Positions 34,760-46,661 are shown, counted from the stretch's first letter. The stretch: DNA of 64,000 bases from Legionella micdadei (GCF_000953635.1 NZ_LN614830.1:2905001-2969000); one strand, 5' to 3'. The notes: generated by a model not told the origin, from the sequence alone. A program made the numbers and translations.

Positions 34760-36242
34760 GTGGTGTCCAATTAACTAACCGATGCAGATAAGGCATTAAA
34801 TCACTAGCCAATACCCCTCGTTCTCCTTTCTCAAGGGCCGCAGCATCCCCTGCACTCGCATGCAACCACGTGCCTAATTTGGCTGCATCAGCAAGTAGTA
34901 ATCCTTGGGCAACTAGACCTGCAATTACCCCGCTCAGTGCGTCTCCCATTCCAGCACTCGCCATGCCGGGGTTTCCTGCAGTGCAAAGATAAATTTCTGA
35001 TTCATCCGTTGCTACCAACGAACCTGTGCCTTTTAAGATCACATTACCGCCATATTGATCTTGCAAACGGATAGCTGCCTGATAACGATCTTGTTGAACT
35101 TCCCCTGTTGTGCAATTCAATAAGCTTGCTGCCTCACCAGGATGTGGTGTCAAAATCCAATTATCATCATGCTGAGGACTTTGGGCCAAAAGGCGCAAAG
35201 CTGAAGCATCGATAACCATAGGTAACTGAGAAGCAAGCGCTGCAGTAAACAAGGCTTTAGCCCACTCATCATCCCCTAGACCAGGACCAAGAATACAAAC
35301 CGTTGCTTTCGCTATCAGCGGCAATAGATCTTTAATTTCGTCTATTCCATGCAGCATTGCCTCTGGAAGCATAGGCAAAACTTGTCTTGCATGCTCAGGC
35401 CGGGAAGCAATAGTAACGAGGCCTGCTCCGACGCGCAAGGCTGCATTGGCGGCCAGACAAACAGCCCCTGGCATACCATAGTTCCCCCCAATGACTAATA
35501 CATGACCGAATTTTCCCTTATGCGAATTTTTTAAACGACGGGGTAGAAGCGTTCTGGGTAAATTTTCATCTAAAAGGTAGGCTGCAGGGTGTATTGAAGA
35601 TAAGCATTTATCAAGTTGGAGATTATGACAAATCACCTGACCACAATGATCAGGTCCATCTAAAGTCATCAACCCTAACTTATAACCAATAAATGTAACT
35701 GTCATGGAGGCTTGCACGCATACACCCATTACACGTCCTGTATCAGCATCCAATCCCGAAGGGACATCGATAGCTAAAATAGGCAGCTGAGCGTCATTCA
35801 TTTGAGTAATGGCAGTAGCTATAGGGCCTTGCACATTTCCTTTTAAACCAATACCTAATAATGCATCAACAATTAATTCGGCATCGCTATCGATAGGATC
35901 ATCCAGACATTGACAAGGCACGCCGGCCGCCACAGCCTGCAAAGCTGCGTGACGAGCCGCTGGCGGTAAATGCTCAATGGCTTTGTATTGGTTAATAATA
36001 ACGGAATACCCTTTTTCTTTAGCCAGACGCGCTAACACATAACCATCGCCCGCATTATTACCGCTGCCGCAAAAGACTGAAATAGTTCTTACGTCAGGAT
36101 GCAACATAGTCAGGGTCGAAAAAGCGCTAGAACCAGCACGCTCCATTAATTCGTCTTCGGTTAAGCCCAATTCATCGACGGCCATTTGCTCACATGCACG
36201 AATATGAGGAGTCTGATAAAGAGCGGTTTTTGCTGATGTCAT
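34746..36242 (-). CDS. nnrD: Bifunctional NAD(P)H-hydrate repair enzyme
   Basis: 498 residues combining a YjeF N-terminal epimerase domain (about 1-215, with 'VFCGSGNNAGDGYVLARL' and 'IDVPSGLDADTG') and an ADP-dependent dehydratase of the ribokinase fold (about 225-490, with 'VIGGNYGMPGAV', 'ILTPHPGEA' and 'GNPGMASAGMGDALSGVIAG'). It repairs hydrated NADH and NADPH. First gene of the nnrD-tsaE-amiB-mutL-miaA run. All motifs look intact. Confidence 0.94.
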   Translation of the reverse strand: MTSAKTALYQTPHIRACEQMAVDELGLTEDELMERAGSSAFSTLTMLHPDVRTISVFCGSGNNAGDGYVLARLAKEKGYSVIINQYKAIEHLPPAARHAALQAVAAGVPCQCLDDPIDSDAELIVDALLGIGLKGNVQGPIATAITQMNDAQLPILAIDVPSGLDADTGRVMGVCVQASMTVTFIGYKLGLMTLDGPDHCGQVICHNLQLDKCLSSIHPAAYLLDENLPRTLLPRRLKNSHKGKFGHVLVIGGNYGMPGAVCLAANAALRVGAGLVTIASRPEHARQVLPMLPEAMLHGIDEIKDLLPLIAKATVCILGPGLGDDEWAKALFTAALASQLPMVIDASALRLLAQSPQHDDNWILTPHPGEAASLLNCTTGEVQQDRYQAAIRLQDQYGGNVILKGTGSLVATDESEIYLCTAGNPGMASAGMGDALSGVIAGLVAQGLLLADAAKLGTWLHASAGDAAALEKGERGVLASDLMPYLHRLVNWTPHDNC

Positions 36243-36293
36243 CGCTTAATGCTCCATTTGGTGAATTGAAGCGTTAATAGAACTCTGTACTAG

Positions 36294-36308
36294 GGTCTGT
36301 TGACAATT
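36294..36308 (+). repeat. Solo copy of the GGTCTGTTGACAATT repeat end
   Basis: GGTCTGTTGACAATT is identical over 15 bp to the inward-read right end of the 47-bp element at 1112-1158. It lies in the 150-bp intergenic region before nnrD. No partner end was found nearby, so it may be a remnant of an insertion sequence or miniature element. Confidence 0.4.
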
Positions 36309-36395
36309 AATTTCATAGCGAAGTAGATTAAGCCAAACGACCCAACCTACTTGGTTAACCAATCATAAATTTCGTCAATATTCCCCTAGAAAATA

Positions 36396-36815
36396 TTAAT
36401 CTTTTTCGTCTTTCTTCACTAGAGTTAATGATGGTTTGCCTCGCCTTGTGGTTGTGGAGCTTGCAGGCGTAGGAGGTGGAGGCGGCTCATTATTGCCATA
36501 TTCTTCGCCAAACTCCATTCCACGGCCATTTTCTTTCGCGTAGATAGCAAGCACAGCCGCAGGCACAACAAAAATTTGTACACTTTGACCTGAAAATCGT
36601 GCAGTGAAAACTATTCTATCATTCTCAAGGTGTAGGCCTCGACAAGCTTTAGGCGAAATATTGAGCACTATACGGCCACCACTCACATGTTCTCTCGGCA
36701 CTTGAACGCTGGGATAATCAGCATTGACTAATATATAGGGTGTTAAATCATTGTCTACTATCCAATCATAGATTGCTCGAATCAGATATGGCTTGTTGGA
36801 AGTCATAGTAGTCAT
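36396..36815 (-). CDS. sspB: ClpXP specificity-enhancing factor SspB
   Basis: 139 residues: a conserved SspB fold (about 1-110, 'KPYLIRAIYDWIVDNDLTPY' near the N-terminus) that binds ssrA-tagged proteins, and a flexible tail ending in 'KPSLTLVKKDEKD', the ClpX-docking motif. It is two bases after sspA, the usual gammaproteobacterial pairing, and probably translationally coupled. Confidence 0.93.
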   Translation of the reverse strand: MTTMTSNKPYLIRAIYDWIVDNDLTPYILVNADYPSVQVPREHVSGGRIVLNISPKACRGLHLENDRIVFTARFSGQSVQIFVVPAAVLAIYAKENGRGMEFGEEYGNNEPPPPPTPASSTTTRRGKPSLTLVKKDEKD

Positions 36816-36817
36816 TA

Positions 36818-37438
36818 TTAGGCCGCTCTTAGTTGTCTCTCAACATCCGATAAACTCGCCTGGAAGGAATCTCGCTTAAATAACCGCTGCATATAGGCAT
36901 TTAGGCCTTTTAATTTCGCAGGTATCTCAATTCCCAATTGCGGTAACCGCCATAATAATGGAGCAAGTGCACAATCTAGCAAAGAGAACTCATCACTTAG
37001 GAAGTAGGGCTTATCAGCAAAAACAGGTTCAAGGCTAACCAAGCTATCGAATAAATACTGGCGAGATTGCTCAACCTCAATCCCCTCTTTTATCCGTTGT
37101 AATAAATTATACCAATCTTGCTCAATGCGAAACATCATTTTACGGGCTTCGGCACGGGCAACAGGATAAACGGGTAAAAGAGGGGGGTGCGGGAATCGCT
37201 CATCCAAATATTCCATAATGATACGTGCCTCATATAACACCAGCTCGCGATCAAGCAGCGTTGGAACTGACCCGTAAGGGTTGACTGTATAGAGATCTTC
37301 CGGAGCTTCATCTTGCTTAGCAGGAAGGATTTCAACATTGACTCCTTTTTCAGCTAAAACTATACGCACTTGATGACTGTAAACATCATCATTGTCAGAA
37401 TACAAAGACATAATTGTACGCTTTGTTACAATGGCCAT
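36818..37438 (-). CDS. sspA: Stringent starvation protein A
   Basis: 206 residues with the glutathione-S-transferase fold but used as an RNA polymerase-binding regulator. 'MSLYSDNDDVYSHQVRIVLA' marks the start of the fold, and 'PYGSVPTLLDRELVLYEARI' follows. The ATG at 37438 has a strong GAGGAG site; the preceding in-frame codons have none. SspA influences acid and starvation responses and phage transcription in E. coli. It lies downstream of petC in the same direction, separated by about 250 bp that must contain its promoter. Confidence 0.92.
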   Translation of the reverse strand: MAIVTKRTIMSLYSDNDDVYSHQVRIVLAEKGVNVEILPAKQDEAPEDLYTVNPYGSVPTLLDRELVLYEARIIMEYLDERFPHPPLLPVYPVARAEARKMMFRIEQDWYNLLQRIKEGIEVEQSRQYLFDSLVSLEPVFADKPYFLSDEFSLLDCALAPLLWRLPQLGIEIPAKLKGLNAYMQRLFKRDSFQASLSDVERQLRAA

Positions 37439-37687
37439 CGTGACTCCTCTGAAAATCATTACTGATGTTGTGTTATTAGCTCAGGTCTCCCATATTTATA
37501 TTTATTCGAACAGCTGTATTCGAGTGCAGTTTTTCGCGTAAGATACGCCAAATACGGCAGTTCCCTGGTAGGGCTGAGCACTTACATACTTTGCAATATG
37601 TCAAAAGGTCGTATTCTATCACAATTTTTAGTTGTAAGAGGTGATATTAATCTAAATTTTTACTAATAGCCTAATGTGCTATTTAAT

Positions 37688-38452
37688 CTAAATCTTTTTC
37701 CAATAATTTTTTTTAAGCAGATAAGCCACTATCCAGAAAATAAACAAAAAAATAACAACCTTTATGCCGATACGATAACGGACTAGTTTTGCAGGCTCAG
37801 ACACATACACCAGAAAGGTGATCAAATCTTCAAGCATTTCATTAAATTGCTGCTGGCTCATCTCTCCATTCTGCTTAAGCACTAATCGGGGTATCTGCCA
37901 AGAACTCTCTTTAACAGCAATCACCTCGCCTTCAAGAGGAGCCAAGATGTTAGGCATTACTGTATCAACAATAAGTAAATTATTGGTACCGAAAGGACGA
38001 GAATTATCTACATAAAAACTTTTTAAGTACGTATAAATCCAACCAGCACCGCGTTCTCGTGCAATGAGAGATAAATCTGGTGGAACGAGTCCAAACCATT
38101 GTCGTGCATCAGTAGCAGGCATACTGACCAGAATAGGATCCTGTACTTTTGCGCCAGTAAAAATAAGGTTGTTAACGAGTAAATGAGTATCCAACTCACC
38201 GTCAAATGTAACTAAACCTAAATCTTTGCCCATTCGATTGTAGCGCAAATATTTTAACGAATGACAGCCAGAGCAATAATTCATGAAAATTTTTGCACCA
38301 CGCTGGAGCTTGGCTTGATCCCGGACATCTGTCTTTATTGGTAATAACGGTACGGAGCTCTGAGCAATTTGCAGCATTAAGAATGTAAGACAACCGATTA
38401 GGTACTTGAAGTGTCTACTCACCTCTTTATCCTCTGAGGTGGTCGTTGACAT
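37688..38452 (-). CDS. petC: Cytochrome c1 of the bc1 complex
   Basis: 254 residues. A signal-like N-terminus (about 14-33), the haem site 'CSGCH' near residue 60, and a C-terminal membrane anchor (about 228-247) followed by a basic tail. It takes electrons from the Rieske protein and passes them to a soluble cytochrome c. Its start overlaps petB by 34 bp, longer than usual; a later start is possible but would shorten the signal peptide. Confidence 0.92.
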   Translation of the reverse strand: MSTTTSEDKEVSRHFKYLIGCLTFLMLQIAQSSVPLLPIKTDVRDQAKLQRGAKIFMNYCSGCHSLKYLRYNRMGKDLGLVTFDGELDTHLLVNNLIFTGAKVQDPILVSMPATDARQWFGLVPPDLSLIARERGAGWIYTYLKSFYVDNSRPFGTNNLLIVDTVMPNILAPLEGEVIAVKESSWQIPRLVLKQNGEMSQQQFNEMLEDLITFLVYVSEPAKLVRYRIGIKVVIFLFIFWIVAYLLKKNYWKKI

Positions 38453-39630
38453 GTTTCATGACGGCTGTAAAAAGGCATCAACACAAAATAGGCAAAATAG
38501 CCTGCTGCGCATACCCGAGCCAAATATTGAGTAAACGGTGTTACATTAACTGTTCCTAAATAACCTAAAATAAAAAAACAAACCACAAATACGCCTAAAG
38601 CACTTCTTGAATAATACCCTTTATATCGCATTGATCGTACCGGGCTTTTATCCAACCAAGGCATAAATAGTAAAACTAAAATTGCTGCCCCCATGGCAAT
38701 AACACCCATTAATTTATCGGGAACGGCGCGTAAAATAGAATAAAACGGGGTCATATACCAAACAGGAGCAATATGCTCTGGTGTTATTAATGGATTAGCA
38801 GGGGCAAAATTCTCTGGTTCTAAAAAATACCCGTCCATTTCAGGGAAAAAAAATACAATAGCAAAAAAAATGATTAAAAAACCGAGGACGCCGACAAAGT
38901 CTTTTACTGTGAAGTAGGGATGGAGAGGAATTCTATCTAAAGGTTTACCTTGTGGATCCAGATTTTGCTTAATTTCGATTCCCTCAGGGTTATTAGATCC
39001 GACTTTATGCAATGCTATAAGATGCAAAAAAACCAAAAACAACAATAAAAGAGGAACCCCAATAACGTGCAGGGCGAAAAAACGCTGTAAAGTGGCATTG
39101 GCAACATTGTAATCGCCCCTAAGCCAGGTCACCAAGCTATCACCAATATACGGAATTGCACTTAATAGGGAAGTGATTACTTGCGCCCCCCAATAAGACA
39201 TTTGCCCCCAAGGAAGCAAATAGCCCAAAAAAGCCTCAGCCATCAACAGGATGAATAATGCCATACCTAAAAGCCATATTAACTCTCTCGGTTTCTGGTA
39301 TGAACCATACAGTAAAGCTTTAAACAGGTGCAAATAGATCACAATAAAAAAGGCGGATGCCCCTGTAGAATGCATATAACGGAATAACCAACCATAATTC
39401 ACATCTCGCATGATGTATTCAATAGAACTAAACGCCTGCTCTGCAGTGGGCACATAAAACATGGTTAACCATAATCCGGTAATGAGCTGCATAAACAGAA
39501 CAACAAGTGCTAATGAGCCAAATAAATAGAAAAAATTAAGGTTTTTGGGAGCGTAGTACTCACTGAAATGTTCTTTCCAGGTAGTCAAAAGTGGGAAGCG
39601 GGCATTTAACCAATGGATTAATTTTTTCAT
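38419..39630 (-). CDS. petB: Cytochrome b of the bc1 complex
   Basis: 403 residues with about eight to nine membrane segments and paired haem-ligand histidines in 'FRYMHSTGASAFF' and in 'FALHVIGVPLLLLFLVFLHL'. 'PEWYMTPFY'-type quinol-site sequence is present as 'PVWYMTPFYSILRAVPDK'. It carries the quinol-oxidising and quinone-reducing sites. Coupled to petA (4-bp overlap) and petC. Confidence 0.95.
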   Translation of the reverse strand: MKKLIHWLNARFPLLTTWKEHFSEYYAPKNLNFFYLFGSLALVVLFMQLITGLWLTMFYVPTAEQAFSSIEYIMRDVNYGWLFRYMHSTGASAFFIVIYLHLFKALLYGSYQKPRELIWLLGMALFILLMAEAFLGYLLPWGQMSYWGAQVITSLLSAIPYIGDSLVTWLRGDYNVANATLQRFFALHVIGVPLLLLFLVFLHLIALHKVGSNNPEGIEIKQNLDPQGKPLDRIPLHPYFTVKDFVGVLGFLIIFFAIVFFFPEMDGYFLEPENFAPANPLITPEHIAPVWYMTPFYSILRAVPDKLMGVIAMGAAILVLLFMPWLDKSPVRSMRYKGYYSRSALGVFVVCFFILGYLGTVNVTPFTQYLARVCAAGYFAYFVLMPFYSRHETCQRPPQRIKR

Positions 39631-40262
39631 GCCGAGTTACCGTGCCCTTGCTCTTCACCAATCACGATGACATTCTCACTAATATATCGATAGGGTGGAA
39701 CCTCTAGGTTTATTGGTGCAGGTACTCCTTTAAAGACTCGTCCGGCAAGATCAAAGATCGAGCCGTGACAAGGGCAATAAAAACCACCTGGCCAATGATG
39801 GCCCAATTCATTTTTAACCGGAGTATATTTAGGTGAACACCCTAAGTGGGTACAAATACCAACTAAAACCAGATACTCAGGATTGATTGATCGATACTGA
39901 TTTTTTGCATAACTAGGCTGTTGCTCGACTAATGAATTTGGATCACGTAACTGCGCATCATGACCACTGAGCTGCGCTAGCATTTCTTTTGTTCGCCGTA
40001 TAATCCAAACAGGTTTACCTCGCCACTCAACAGTAACTTGCTGTCCGGGCTCTAGTTTACTGAGATCGACTGTCACAGGGGCACCAGCAGCTTGGGCTTT
40101 AGCACTTGGTAACCAAGAAGAAATGAAAGGTTTTAAAGCACATGCTGCGCCGATCCCCCCTAAAACACCGGTTGTAGCAAGTAAAAAACGGCGCCTTTGT
40201 TCGTCTATCGTATCATTATCGGAGTTTTCTCGATTAAGATTTTTCTTATCAATTAGGGTCAT
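39627..40262 (-). CDS. petA: Rieske iron-sulfur subunit of the bc1 complex
   Basis: 211 residues. An N-terminal 'RRRFLLATTG' Tat-type signal and anchor helix precede the Rieske domain with 'CTHLGCSP' and 'CPCHGSIFD' [2Fe-2S] ligands (two Cys, two His). I start at the ATG at 40262, which has AAGG 6 nt upstream; a TTG nine codons earlier is less likely. First gene of petABC; about 235 bp separate it from the rpsI terminator. Confidence 0.94.
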   Translation of the reverse strand: MTLIDKKNLNRENSDNDTIDEQRRRFLLATTGVLGGIGAACALKPFISSWLPSAKAQAAGAPVTVDLSKLEPGQQVTVEWRGKPVWIIRRTKEMLAQLSGHDAQLRDPNSLVEQQPSYAKNQYRSINPEYLVLVGICTHLGCSPKYTPVKNELGHHWPGGFYCPCHGSIFDLAGRVFKGVPAPINLEVPPYRYISENVIVIGEEQGHGNSA

Positions 40263-40489
40263 ACACGACCTTGCTAAACTTAAATTCAAATGATCATAAA
40301 AAATTCAGGCTTCGTTTATAGCAAAGATTTAGCACTTTGCAAACGCTTCATATCCTCAATTCATATTAAAACGCACATAAGGGTTAACTAATCTTATTTC
40401 TAACTTAAGATATCAACCGCCCTCACATGTGCATTTATTCCATTCAGCAATGATTAGATCAGGCATTTACTATATTGAGGTAAGGGGTA

Positions 40490-40512
40490 TAAAAAACCCC
40501 GCTTGTGCGGGG
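40490..40512 (-). terminator. Intrinsic terminator of rplM-rpsI
   Basis: A 6-bp GC stem (CCCCGC / GCGGGG) with a 4-nt loop, followed on the minus strand by TTTTTTA. It lies 14 bp past the rpsI stop. Confidence 0.85.
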
Positions 40513-40525
40513 TAGATAAAGAAAA

Positions 40526-40957
40526 TTAACGCTTGGAGTACTGGGTTGCACGCCGTGCTTTGTGCAGACCGACTTTTTTCCTTTCTACGCGTCTTGAATC
40601 ACGGGTTAATAAGCCACGCGCGCGCAGTTTCCTGCGGAAAGAATTGGGATTTGGCTCCGCATCTTCAGCTAGATCATGCTCATCGTAGGCAACTAGGGCA
40701 CGAGCGATACCGAGGCGGACGGCACCAGCCTGTCCAGATATTCCACCACCCACAACAGTAGCGTAGATGTCGAATTTGCCGATTACGTCAACCGTTTCGA
40801 GGGGTTGACGAACAATCATACAAGAAGTCTCGCGACCAAAGTAATCTTCTAAAGCGCGATTGTTTACTTTGATTTCACCCTTACCAGGACGCAAAAAAAC
40901 TCTAGCCGTTGAACTTTTTCTTCGACCAGTACCATAGTATTGCTGTCTATCAGCCAT
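40526..40957 (-). CDS. rpsI: 30S ribosomal protein S9
   Basis: 143 residues. '[19 protein letters not shown]' at the start and the basic tail ending '[10 protein letters not shown]', which reaches the P-site tRNA, are characteristic. It contains a slightly longer acidic insert ('[20 protein letters not shown]') than the E. coli protein. Second gene after rplM (5-bp gap), as in most proteobacteria. Confidence 0.97.
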   Translation of the reverse strand: MADRQQYYGTGRRKSSTARVFLRPGKGEIKVNNRALEDYFGRETSCMIVRQPLETVDVIGKFDIYATVVGGGISGQAGAVRLGIARALVAYDEHDLAEDAEPNPNSFRRKLRARGLLTRDSRRVERKKVGLHKARRATQYSKR

Positions 40958-40962
40958 AATAC

Positions 40963-41397
40963 TTATTCCTCAATCTCAAGTTGCTTAGGTTGCTGTGCAG
41001 TATGTGGATGCTCGTTACCGGCATAAACCTTAAGCTTACGATACATTTCTCGGCCCAATGGATTTTTGGGAAGCATACCTTTTACCGCTAGCTCGATAAT
41101 ACGCACAGGATTTTTTGCCTGTAATTTATCGAAAGAAATCGATTTAATACCACCAGGAAACCCAGAGTGATGGTAGTACATCTTCTCTTTATATTTTCGG
41201 CCGGTTACAGTCACCTTTTCTGCATTGGTCACAATAATGTAGTCACCAGTGTCAACGTGGGGTGTGTACTCTGCTTTGTGTTTGCCGCGTAGACGACGGG
41301 CAATCTCGGTAGCAAGACGACCTAAAACCTTATCACTAGCATCGATCACGTACCAGTCACGTTTGACTTCGTGTGCTTTGGCGCTAAATGTTTTCAT
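40963..41397 (-). CDS. rplM: 50S ribosomal protein L13
   Basis: 144 residues with the usual opening '[18 protein letters not shown]' and '[20 protein letters not shown]'. First gene of the rplM-rpsI operon. In E. coli the product represses its own operon by binding the leader; the 5' region here is about 50 nt but I see no defined structure. Confidence 0.97.
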   Translation of the reverse strand: MKTFSAKAHEVKRDWYVIDASDKVLGRLATEIARRLRGKHKAEYTPHVDTGDYIIVTNAEKVTVTGRKYKEKMYYHHSGFPGGIKSISFDKLQAKNPVRIIELAVKGMLPKNPLGREMYRKLKVYAGNEHPHTAQQPKQLEIEE

Positions 41398-41447
41398 TAA
41401 ATTAACTCCGTACCGCCTTTATTGGTAATCTTTCAATCAGACGGGCG

Positions 41448-41476
41448 ATTTTAACTAAAACTAGGATAACCTACAA
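41448..41476 (-). promoter_or_regulatory. Likely rplM promoter
   Basis: On the minus strand TTGTAG (41476-41471) and TAAAAT (41453-41448) are separated by exactly 17 bp, about 50 bp before the rplM start. Confidence 0.5.
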
Positions 41477-41684
41477 GTAAAAATGTCATAAATTCTTGCG
41501 CAAGTATCGCAGTCCTTGTCTTGGAAGGATCTAATTTGACACATCTTGCGAGAAAAAATGCCAAAAAACGACTCGCATCGATAACCTTATTGGCCATCAT
41601 CCATATCAACCTGAATCAAAATTCAACAGCTCGGCCAAAAATAGGCTTGGCCTTCTAAGCTATCACATTATCACAATTTATCCA

Positions 41685-41999
41685 TTAACTAGGGATTCGC
41701 AGGCGTTCTACTGTCTCGCCAGCAATGAGGTGGCTGTTTATAATCTCATCGATATCAGCCATGGTGGCGTAAGTATACCATACTCCTTCAGGATAAATAA
41801 CGATACAGGGTCCCTCGCTACAGCGACCCAGGCAAGCGGTTTTACTAATTCTAATCTTACCAGGTCCATGTAACTCAAGCTCCAGTAATTTTGTTTTCAT
41901 GTAATCAAAAAAGGGCTCTCCACCAGAATTTGCGCAGCACTTTTTTCCGGAGGTTTTCTGGTTTGTACATAGAAAGATATGCTTACTGTAGTAGGTCAA
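41685..41999 (-). CDS. Thioredoxin-like [2Fe-2S] ferredoxin
   Basis: 104 residues. Cys in 'FLCTNQ', 'GKKCCANS', 'TACLGRCSEGPC' give the ligand set of the Shethna-type thioredoxin-like ferredoxins. The start is TTG (no ATG in the conserved N-terminus 'YYSKHIFLCTNQ'). It is 4 bp downstream of ihfA and may share its transcript. Physiological partner unknown; related proteins mature or serve Fe-S enzymes. Confidence 0.82.
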   Translation of the reverse strand: MTYYSKHIFLCTNQKTSGKKCCANSGGEPFFDYMKTKLLELELHGPGKIRISKTACLGRCSEGPCIVIYPEGVWYTYATMADIDEIINSHLIAGETVERLRIPS

Positions 42000-42003
42000 A
42001 CGC

Positions 42004-42297
42004 TTATTTATCCCTTAGTTCAATTTTAGTTTTTAATTTGAGGCCAGGCTTAAAGGTGACTACACGTCGCGCTACTACTGGAATTTCCTCACCTGTTTTG
42101 GGGTTTCTTCCTGGCCGTTGAGCTTTATCACGTAAAGTAAAATTACCAAACCCTGACAGTTTAACATTCTCGCCTCTTTCAAGAGCATGCCTTAAAGTTT
42201 CGTAAAATTGCTCTACCATTTCCTTAGCGTCAGGTTTAGTGAGATTGAGCTCATTACACAAGGTTTCCGCAATCATTGCTTTACTTAGCGCATTCAC
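42004..42297 (-). CDS. ihfA: Integration host factor subunit alpha
   Basis: 97 residues with '[20 protein letters not shown]' and '[13 protein letters not shown]', the DNA-bending arm of HU/IHF proteins. Follows pheT by 2 bp as in most gammaproteobacteria. In L. pneumophila IHF affects the transmissive phase and intracellular traits. Confidence 0.96.
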   Translation of the reverse strand: MNALSKAMIAETLCNELNLTKPDAKEMVEQFYETLRHALERGENVKLSGFGNFTLRDKAQRPGRNPKTGEEIPVVARRVVTFKPGLKLKTKIELRDK

Positions 42298-42299
42298 GA

Positions 42300-44678
42300 T
42301 TAGTCCCTCAATATAATAGAAAATTCCTCGTTTAGTCTTTTGATTATAGCACTAATTATTGCATTGATCTCGCTGTCAATCATCGTCCGTTTGTTGTCTT
42401 GTAAAGTTAACGCGATTGCTAAACTTTTTTTGCCTTCCGGAATTGATTCACCGTGATAGACATCAAAAACATCAAATGCTTTTAGCTTGTCATCACTTAC
42501 TACCTCACGAACTTGTGATTCAATTTGGGCAGCAGTAACATTATTATCAACTAACATTGATAAATCACGACGTATCTGCGGAAATTTTGAAATTTGCTGG
42601 TAGCGAATAGGTGCTGCTGCAACCAGCTCATTTAATCGCAATTCAAATAATATTACCTCATAATTCAAATCCAGTGCATCGGCAATGCGCGGGTGCAACA
42701 CACCGCACCAACCAGCCTGTCTCCCCTCGACCATAATTTTTGCTGATTTACCTGGATGCAACGCAGAATGCACAGCGCTTTCAAAACTTATCTTTTTTAG
42801 ATGGAGAGAAGAAAGAAGTGCTTCTAAATCACCCTTAAGATCATAAAAGTCAAATTTTCTTGTTTTTTCGCTCCAGTTCATCGATCCAAATTCACCGGCT
42901 AATAAGCCCGCGACACAAGGGTGCTCTTGCAATGAATCGCCTTGCAAATCAAAAACTACCCCGCTCTCAAAGAATTTAATAGCAGTCTGCTGCCGATGAA
43001 CATTGTAAACCATAGAAGCAAGCAATCCAGGCCACATGCTAACTCGCATCTGTGAAAGTTCAGAAGAAATAGGGTTGAGCAGTTGCAATACTTCTGCATT
43101 TGGGTAAAGCGTTTGCTGCAATTCTGGATCAACGAAACTGTAACTAATTGTTTCGTGGTATCCCCTAGCAGTGAATAACCGGGCAATTCGGGCGGAAAGC
43201 GCCTCATACGGGTTTATAGTCCCTGCTTGTACTGCGCAAGTTATTTTTTCTCCGTGCATTTTATCATAGCCGTAAAGACGGATGATTTCTTCAACTAAAT
43301 CTGCCTCAAGACTGATATCGAAGCGGTGAGAAGGAACTTCCACCTTCCATAAGGCTGATTCCTTCTGTACGCTCATCCCTAAACCTTGCAGCATCGCAAC
43401 CATATCCTCTTCATCGACAGTCATACCAGTGATCTGTTTTACTCTTGCTGGGTTAAATTGCACGCTTACTTTCGCAGGCAAGGACTGAGGCTCTGAAGCT
43501 AACGAAATGGGCCCTGGGCGTCCGCCAACAATATCCAATAGGAGCGCTGTAGCACGCTCTAATGCCAAAACCTGCAAATTAGGGTCAACCCCACGTTCAA
43601 ATCGCTGAGAGGAATCACTCGTTACTCCAAAGCTTCTGGCAACTCCAGCGATCGTAAGTGGATTGAAATATGCACTTTCTAGGAAGATATCTTGAGTATC
43701 TTCCTTCACAGAACTTACCTGCCCACCCATTATACCCGCCATGGCTAAAGGTTTTTCGCTATCTGCAATCACCAAGACGTTATTATTTAATTTTACTTCT
43801 TGGCCATCGAGTAGCTCAAGGGTTTCAGTATCCTTACTAAAACGGGCAATAATATCCCCTTTTATGGTTTGCAAATCAAATGCATGCATCGGTTGGCCTA
43901 GCTCGAGCATGATATAATTAGTCACATCAACTACTGGGTGAATAGAGCGCAATCCTGCACGGCGCAATCGCTCACTCATCCAACCGGGAGTTCTTGCGTG
44001 AAAGTTAATACCGCGAATGATACGGCCAGCATATTGTGGACAGGCATCTTTAGCTTGTAATCGAATCGTTAACGTTTCGTCTGTTGCTGGTTGGGTAGTG
44101 TGTTGAGGAACCACCTTATGTGGTAATCGGGTTATCGCCGATACTTCGCGCGCTATACCCAAGATACTAAAACAATCAGCTCGGTTAGGTGTTAAATCAA
44201 TATCAAGTACGTGGTCATCGAGAGCTAAATAGGTACGTAAATCAGTACCAATTGGTGCATCATCTTCTAATTCGATGATCCCTTCTGAAGCATCCGCTAA
44301 GCCAAGCTCAGTAGCAGAGCAAAGCATGCCTTGAGATAACTCCCCCCGCAGCGTTGCCTCCTTAATCACTAAACCTCCAGGAAGATTGGCGCCAACCTGG
44401 GCAAGAGCTACCTTTAATCCAGCTCGAACATTTGCAGCACCGCAAACCACTTTTATCGGGCTCGCACTGCCTGTATTCACTTCACACAAAGTCAATTTAT
44501 CAGCTTGCGGATGAGGTTTCGTGCTCATTACCTGTGCAACAATGACTCGTTCGAACACACCGGCAACAGGGGTCACTGCATCGACTTCTAAACCAGCCAT
44601 GGTTAAGAGTGACGCAAGTTGCTGTTCATTTAAAGAAGGGTTTACCCACTCACGTAACCACAATTCACTAACTTTCAT
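42300..44678 (-). CDS. pheT: Phenylalanyl-tRNA synthetase beta subunit
   Basis: 792 residues: N-terminal EMAP-like tRNA-binding domain (about 40-150), B3/B4 editing domain, B5 domain with '[17 protein letters not shown]' nearby, and the C-terminal anticodon-binding FDX domain (about 700-792). It forms the alpha2-beta2 enzyme with PheS. Overlaps no gene; 84 bp after pheS. Full length. Confidence 0.96.
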   Translation of the reverse strand: MKVSELWLREWVNPSLNEQQLASLLTMAGLEVDAVTPVAGVFERVIVAQVMSTKPHPQADKLTLCEVNTGSASPIKVVCGAANVRAGLKVALAQVGANLPGGLVIKEATLRGELSQGMLCSATELGLADASEGIIELEDDAPIGTDLRTYLALDDHVLDIDLTPNRADCFSILGIAREVSAITRLPHKVVPQHTTQPATDETLTIRLQAKDACPQYAGRIIRGINFHARTPGWMSERLRRAGLRSIHPVVDVTNYIMLELGQPMHAFDLQTIKGDIIARFSKDTETLELLDGQEVKLNNNVLVIADSEKPLAMAGIMGGQVSSVKEDTQDIFLESAYFNPLTIAGVARSFGVTSDSSQRFERGVDPNLQVLALERATALLLDIVGGRPGPISLASEPQSLPAKVSVQFNPARVKQITGMTVDEEDMVAMLQGLGMSVQKESALWKVEVPSHRFDISLEADLVEEIIRLYGYDKMHGEKITCAVQAGTINPYEALSARIARLFTARGYHETISYSFVDPELQQTLYPNAEVLQLLNPISSELSQMRVSMWPGLLASMVYNVHRQQTAIKFFESGVVFDLQGDSLQEHPCVAGLLAGEFGSMNWSEKTRKFDFYDLKGDLEALLSSLHLKKISFESAVHSALHPGKSAKIMVEGRQAGWCGVLHPRIADALDLNYEVILFELRLNELVAAAPIRYQQISKFPQIRRDLSMLVDNNVTAAQIESQVREVVSDDKLKAFDVFDVYHGESIPEGKKSLAIALTLQDNKRTMIDSEINAIISAIIKRLNEEFSIILRD

Positions 44679-44762
44679 AAATATCTGCCTAATATCGACC
44701 TATTGTATCGCTAGGATCCGCTTCTATTTCGCTAGCTTTACCCAAAAAATGTAAACAAATCC

Positions 44763-45886
<1,124 letters not shown>

Positions 45887-45986
45887 CGAATTGGCAACAA
45901 AAACTCTTAAGTAATTACTCAGCCTCTAGCCGGGAACGGCCGAACCGTTCGAGTAAGCATAAGCATGAGGGATGAGCCATTACCTA

Positions 45987-46343
45987 TTAAGCAAGCGCCG
46001 CTTTTGCTTTTTCAGCAACTGCTGCGAAAGCGTGTTTATCGTACACAGCCATATCCGCCAATATCTTGCGATCTAGTTCGATCCCGGCTTTCTTCAAACC
46101 ATCAATTAAACGGCTATATGACATTCCGCACTCACGGGCTTGTGCATTAATTCGGGTAATCCACAACGCACGGAATTGACGTCTTCTCTGACGCCGATCA
46201 CGATAGGCATATTGGCCCGCTTTAATAACTGCTTGTTTGGCGACTCGGTACGTCCGGCTACGGGCACCGTAATAACCTTTGGCTTGGTCTAAAATTTTCT
46301 TATGACGTGCTTTAGCCGTCACACCACGTTTAACTCTTGGCAT
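45987..46343 (-). CDS. rplT: 50S ribosomal protein L20
   Basis: 118 residues. '[20 protein letters not shown]' and '[20 protein letters not shown]' are diagnostic. It binds 23S rRNA early in assembly and represses rpmI-rplT in E. coli. It is 15 bp after rpmI in the infC-rpmI-rplT order. Confidence 0.97.
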   Translation of the reverse strand: MPRVKRGVTAKARHKKILDQAKGYYGARSRTYRVAKQAVIKAGQYAYRDRRQRRRQFRALWITRINAQARECGMSYSRLIDGLKKAGIELDRKILADMAVYDKHAFAAVAEKAKAALA

Positions 46344-46358
46344 CTTCGAATCCTCCCC

Positions 46359-46559
46359 TTAACTACCATGCAACATGCGTCTAGCTAAACGCGCGTCACA
46401 CTCTTTTAAAGCACCTGAAGCAACGCGTAAATGGCGTTTTTGCTTGGGTGACTTTTTAGTGAGGATATGGTTTCTGTAAGCACCACGACGCTTAACCCGG
46501 CCATTTGCTGTTTTCCGGAAGCGTTTTGCAGCTCCACTATGTGTCTTCAATTTTGGCAT
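46359..46559 (-). CDS. rpmI: 50S ribosomal protein L35
   Basis: 66 residues, '[20 protein letters not shown]' at the N-terminus and a strongly basic chain, standard for L35. Separated from infC by 102 bp, long enough for the L20-binding region that controls rpmI in E. coli; I did not identify a pseudoknot. Confidence 0.97.
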   Translation of the reverse strand: MPKLKTHSGAAKRFRKTANGRVKRRGAYRNHILTKKSPKQKRHLRVASGALKECDARLARRMLHGS

Positions 46560-46661
46560 AACATTTTACTCCGCATTCACATTACTGCTAATTATGATGT
46601 AGCGCTTTCAATCAGCTCTTTTGTGGACTCATGCCCACCGAGCAAAGATATTCAACAACTA

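Noticed and set aside
45915-45980. 21-codon frame before pheS as a PheM-type leader peptide
   Set aside because: Only one Phe codon and a poor ribosome site; not enough to call a leader gene, so only the RNA structures are reported.
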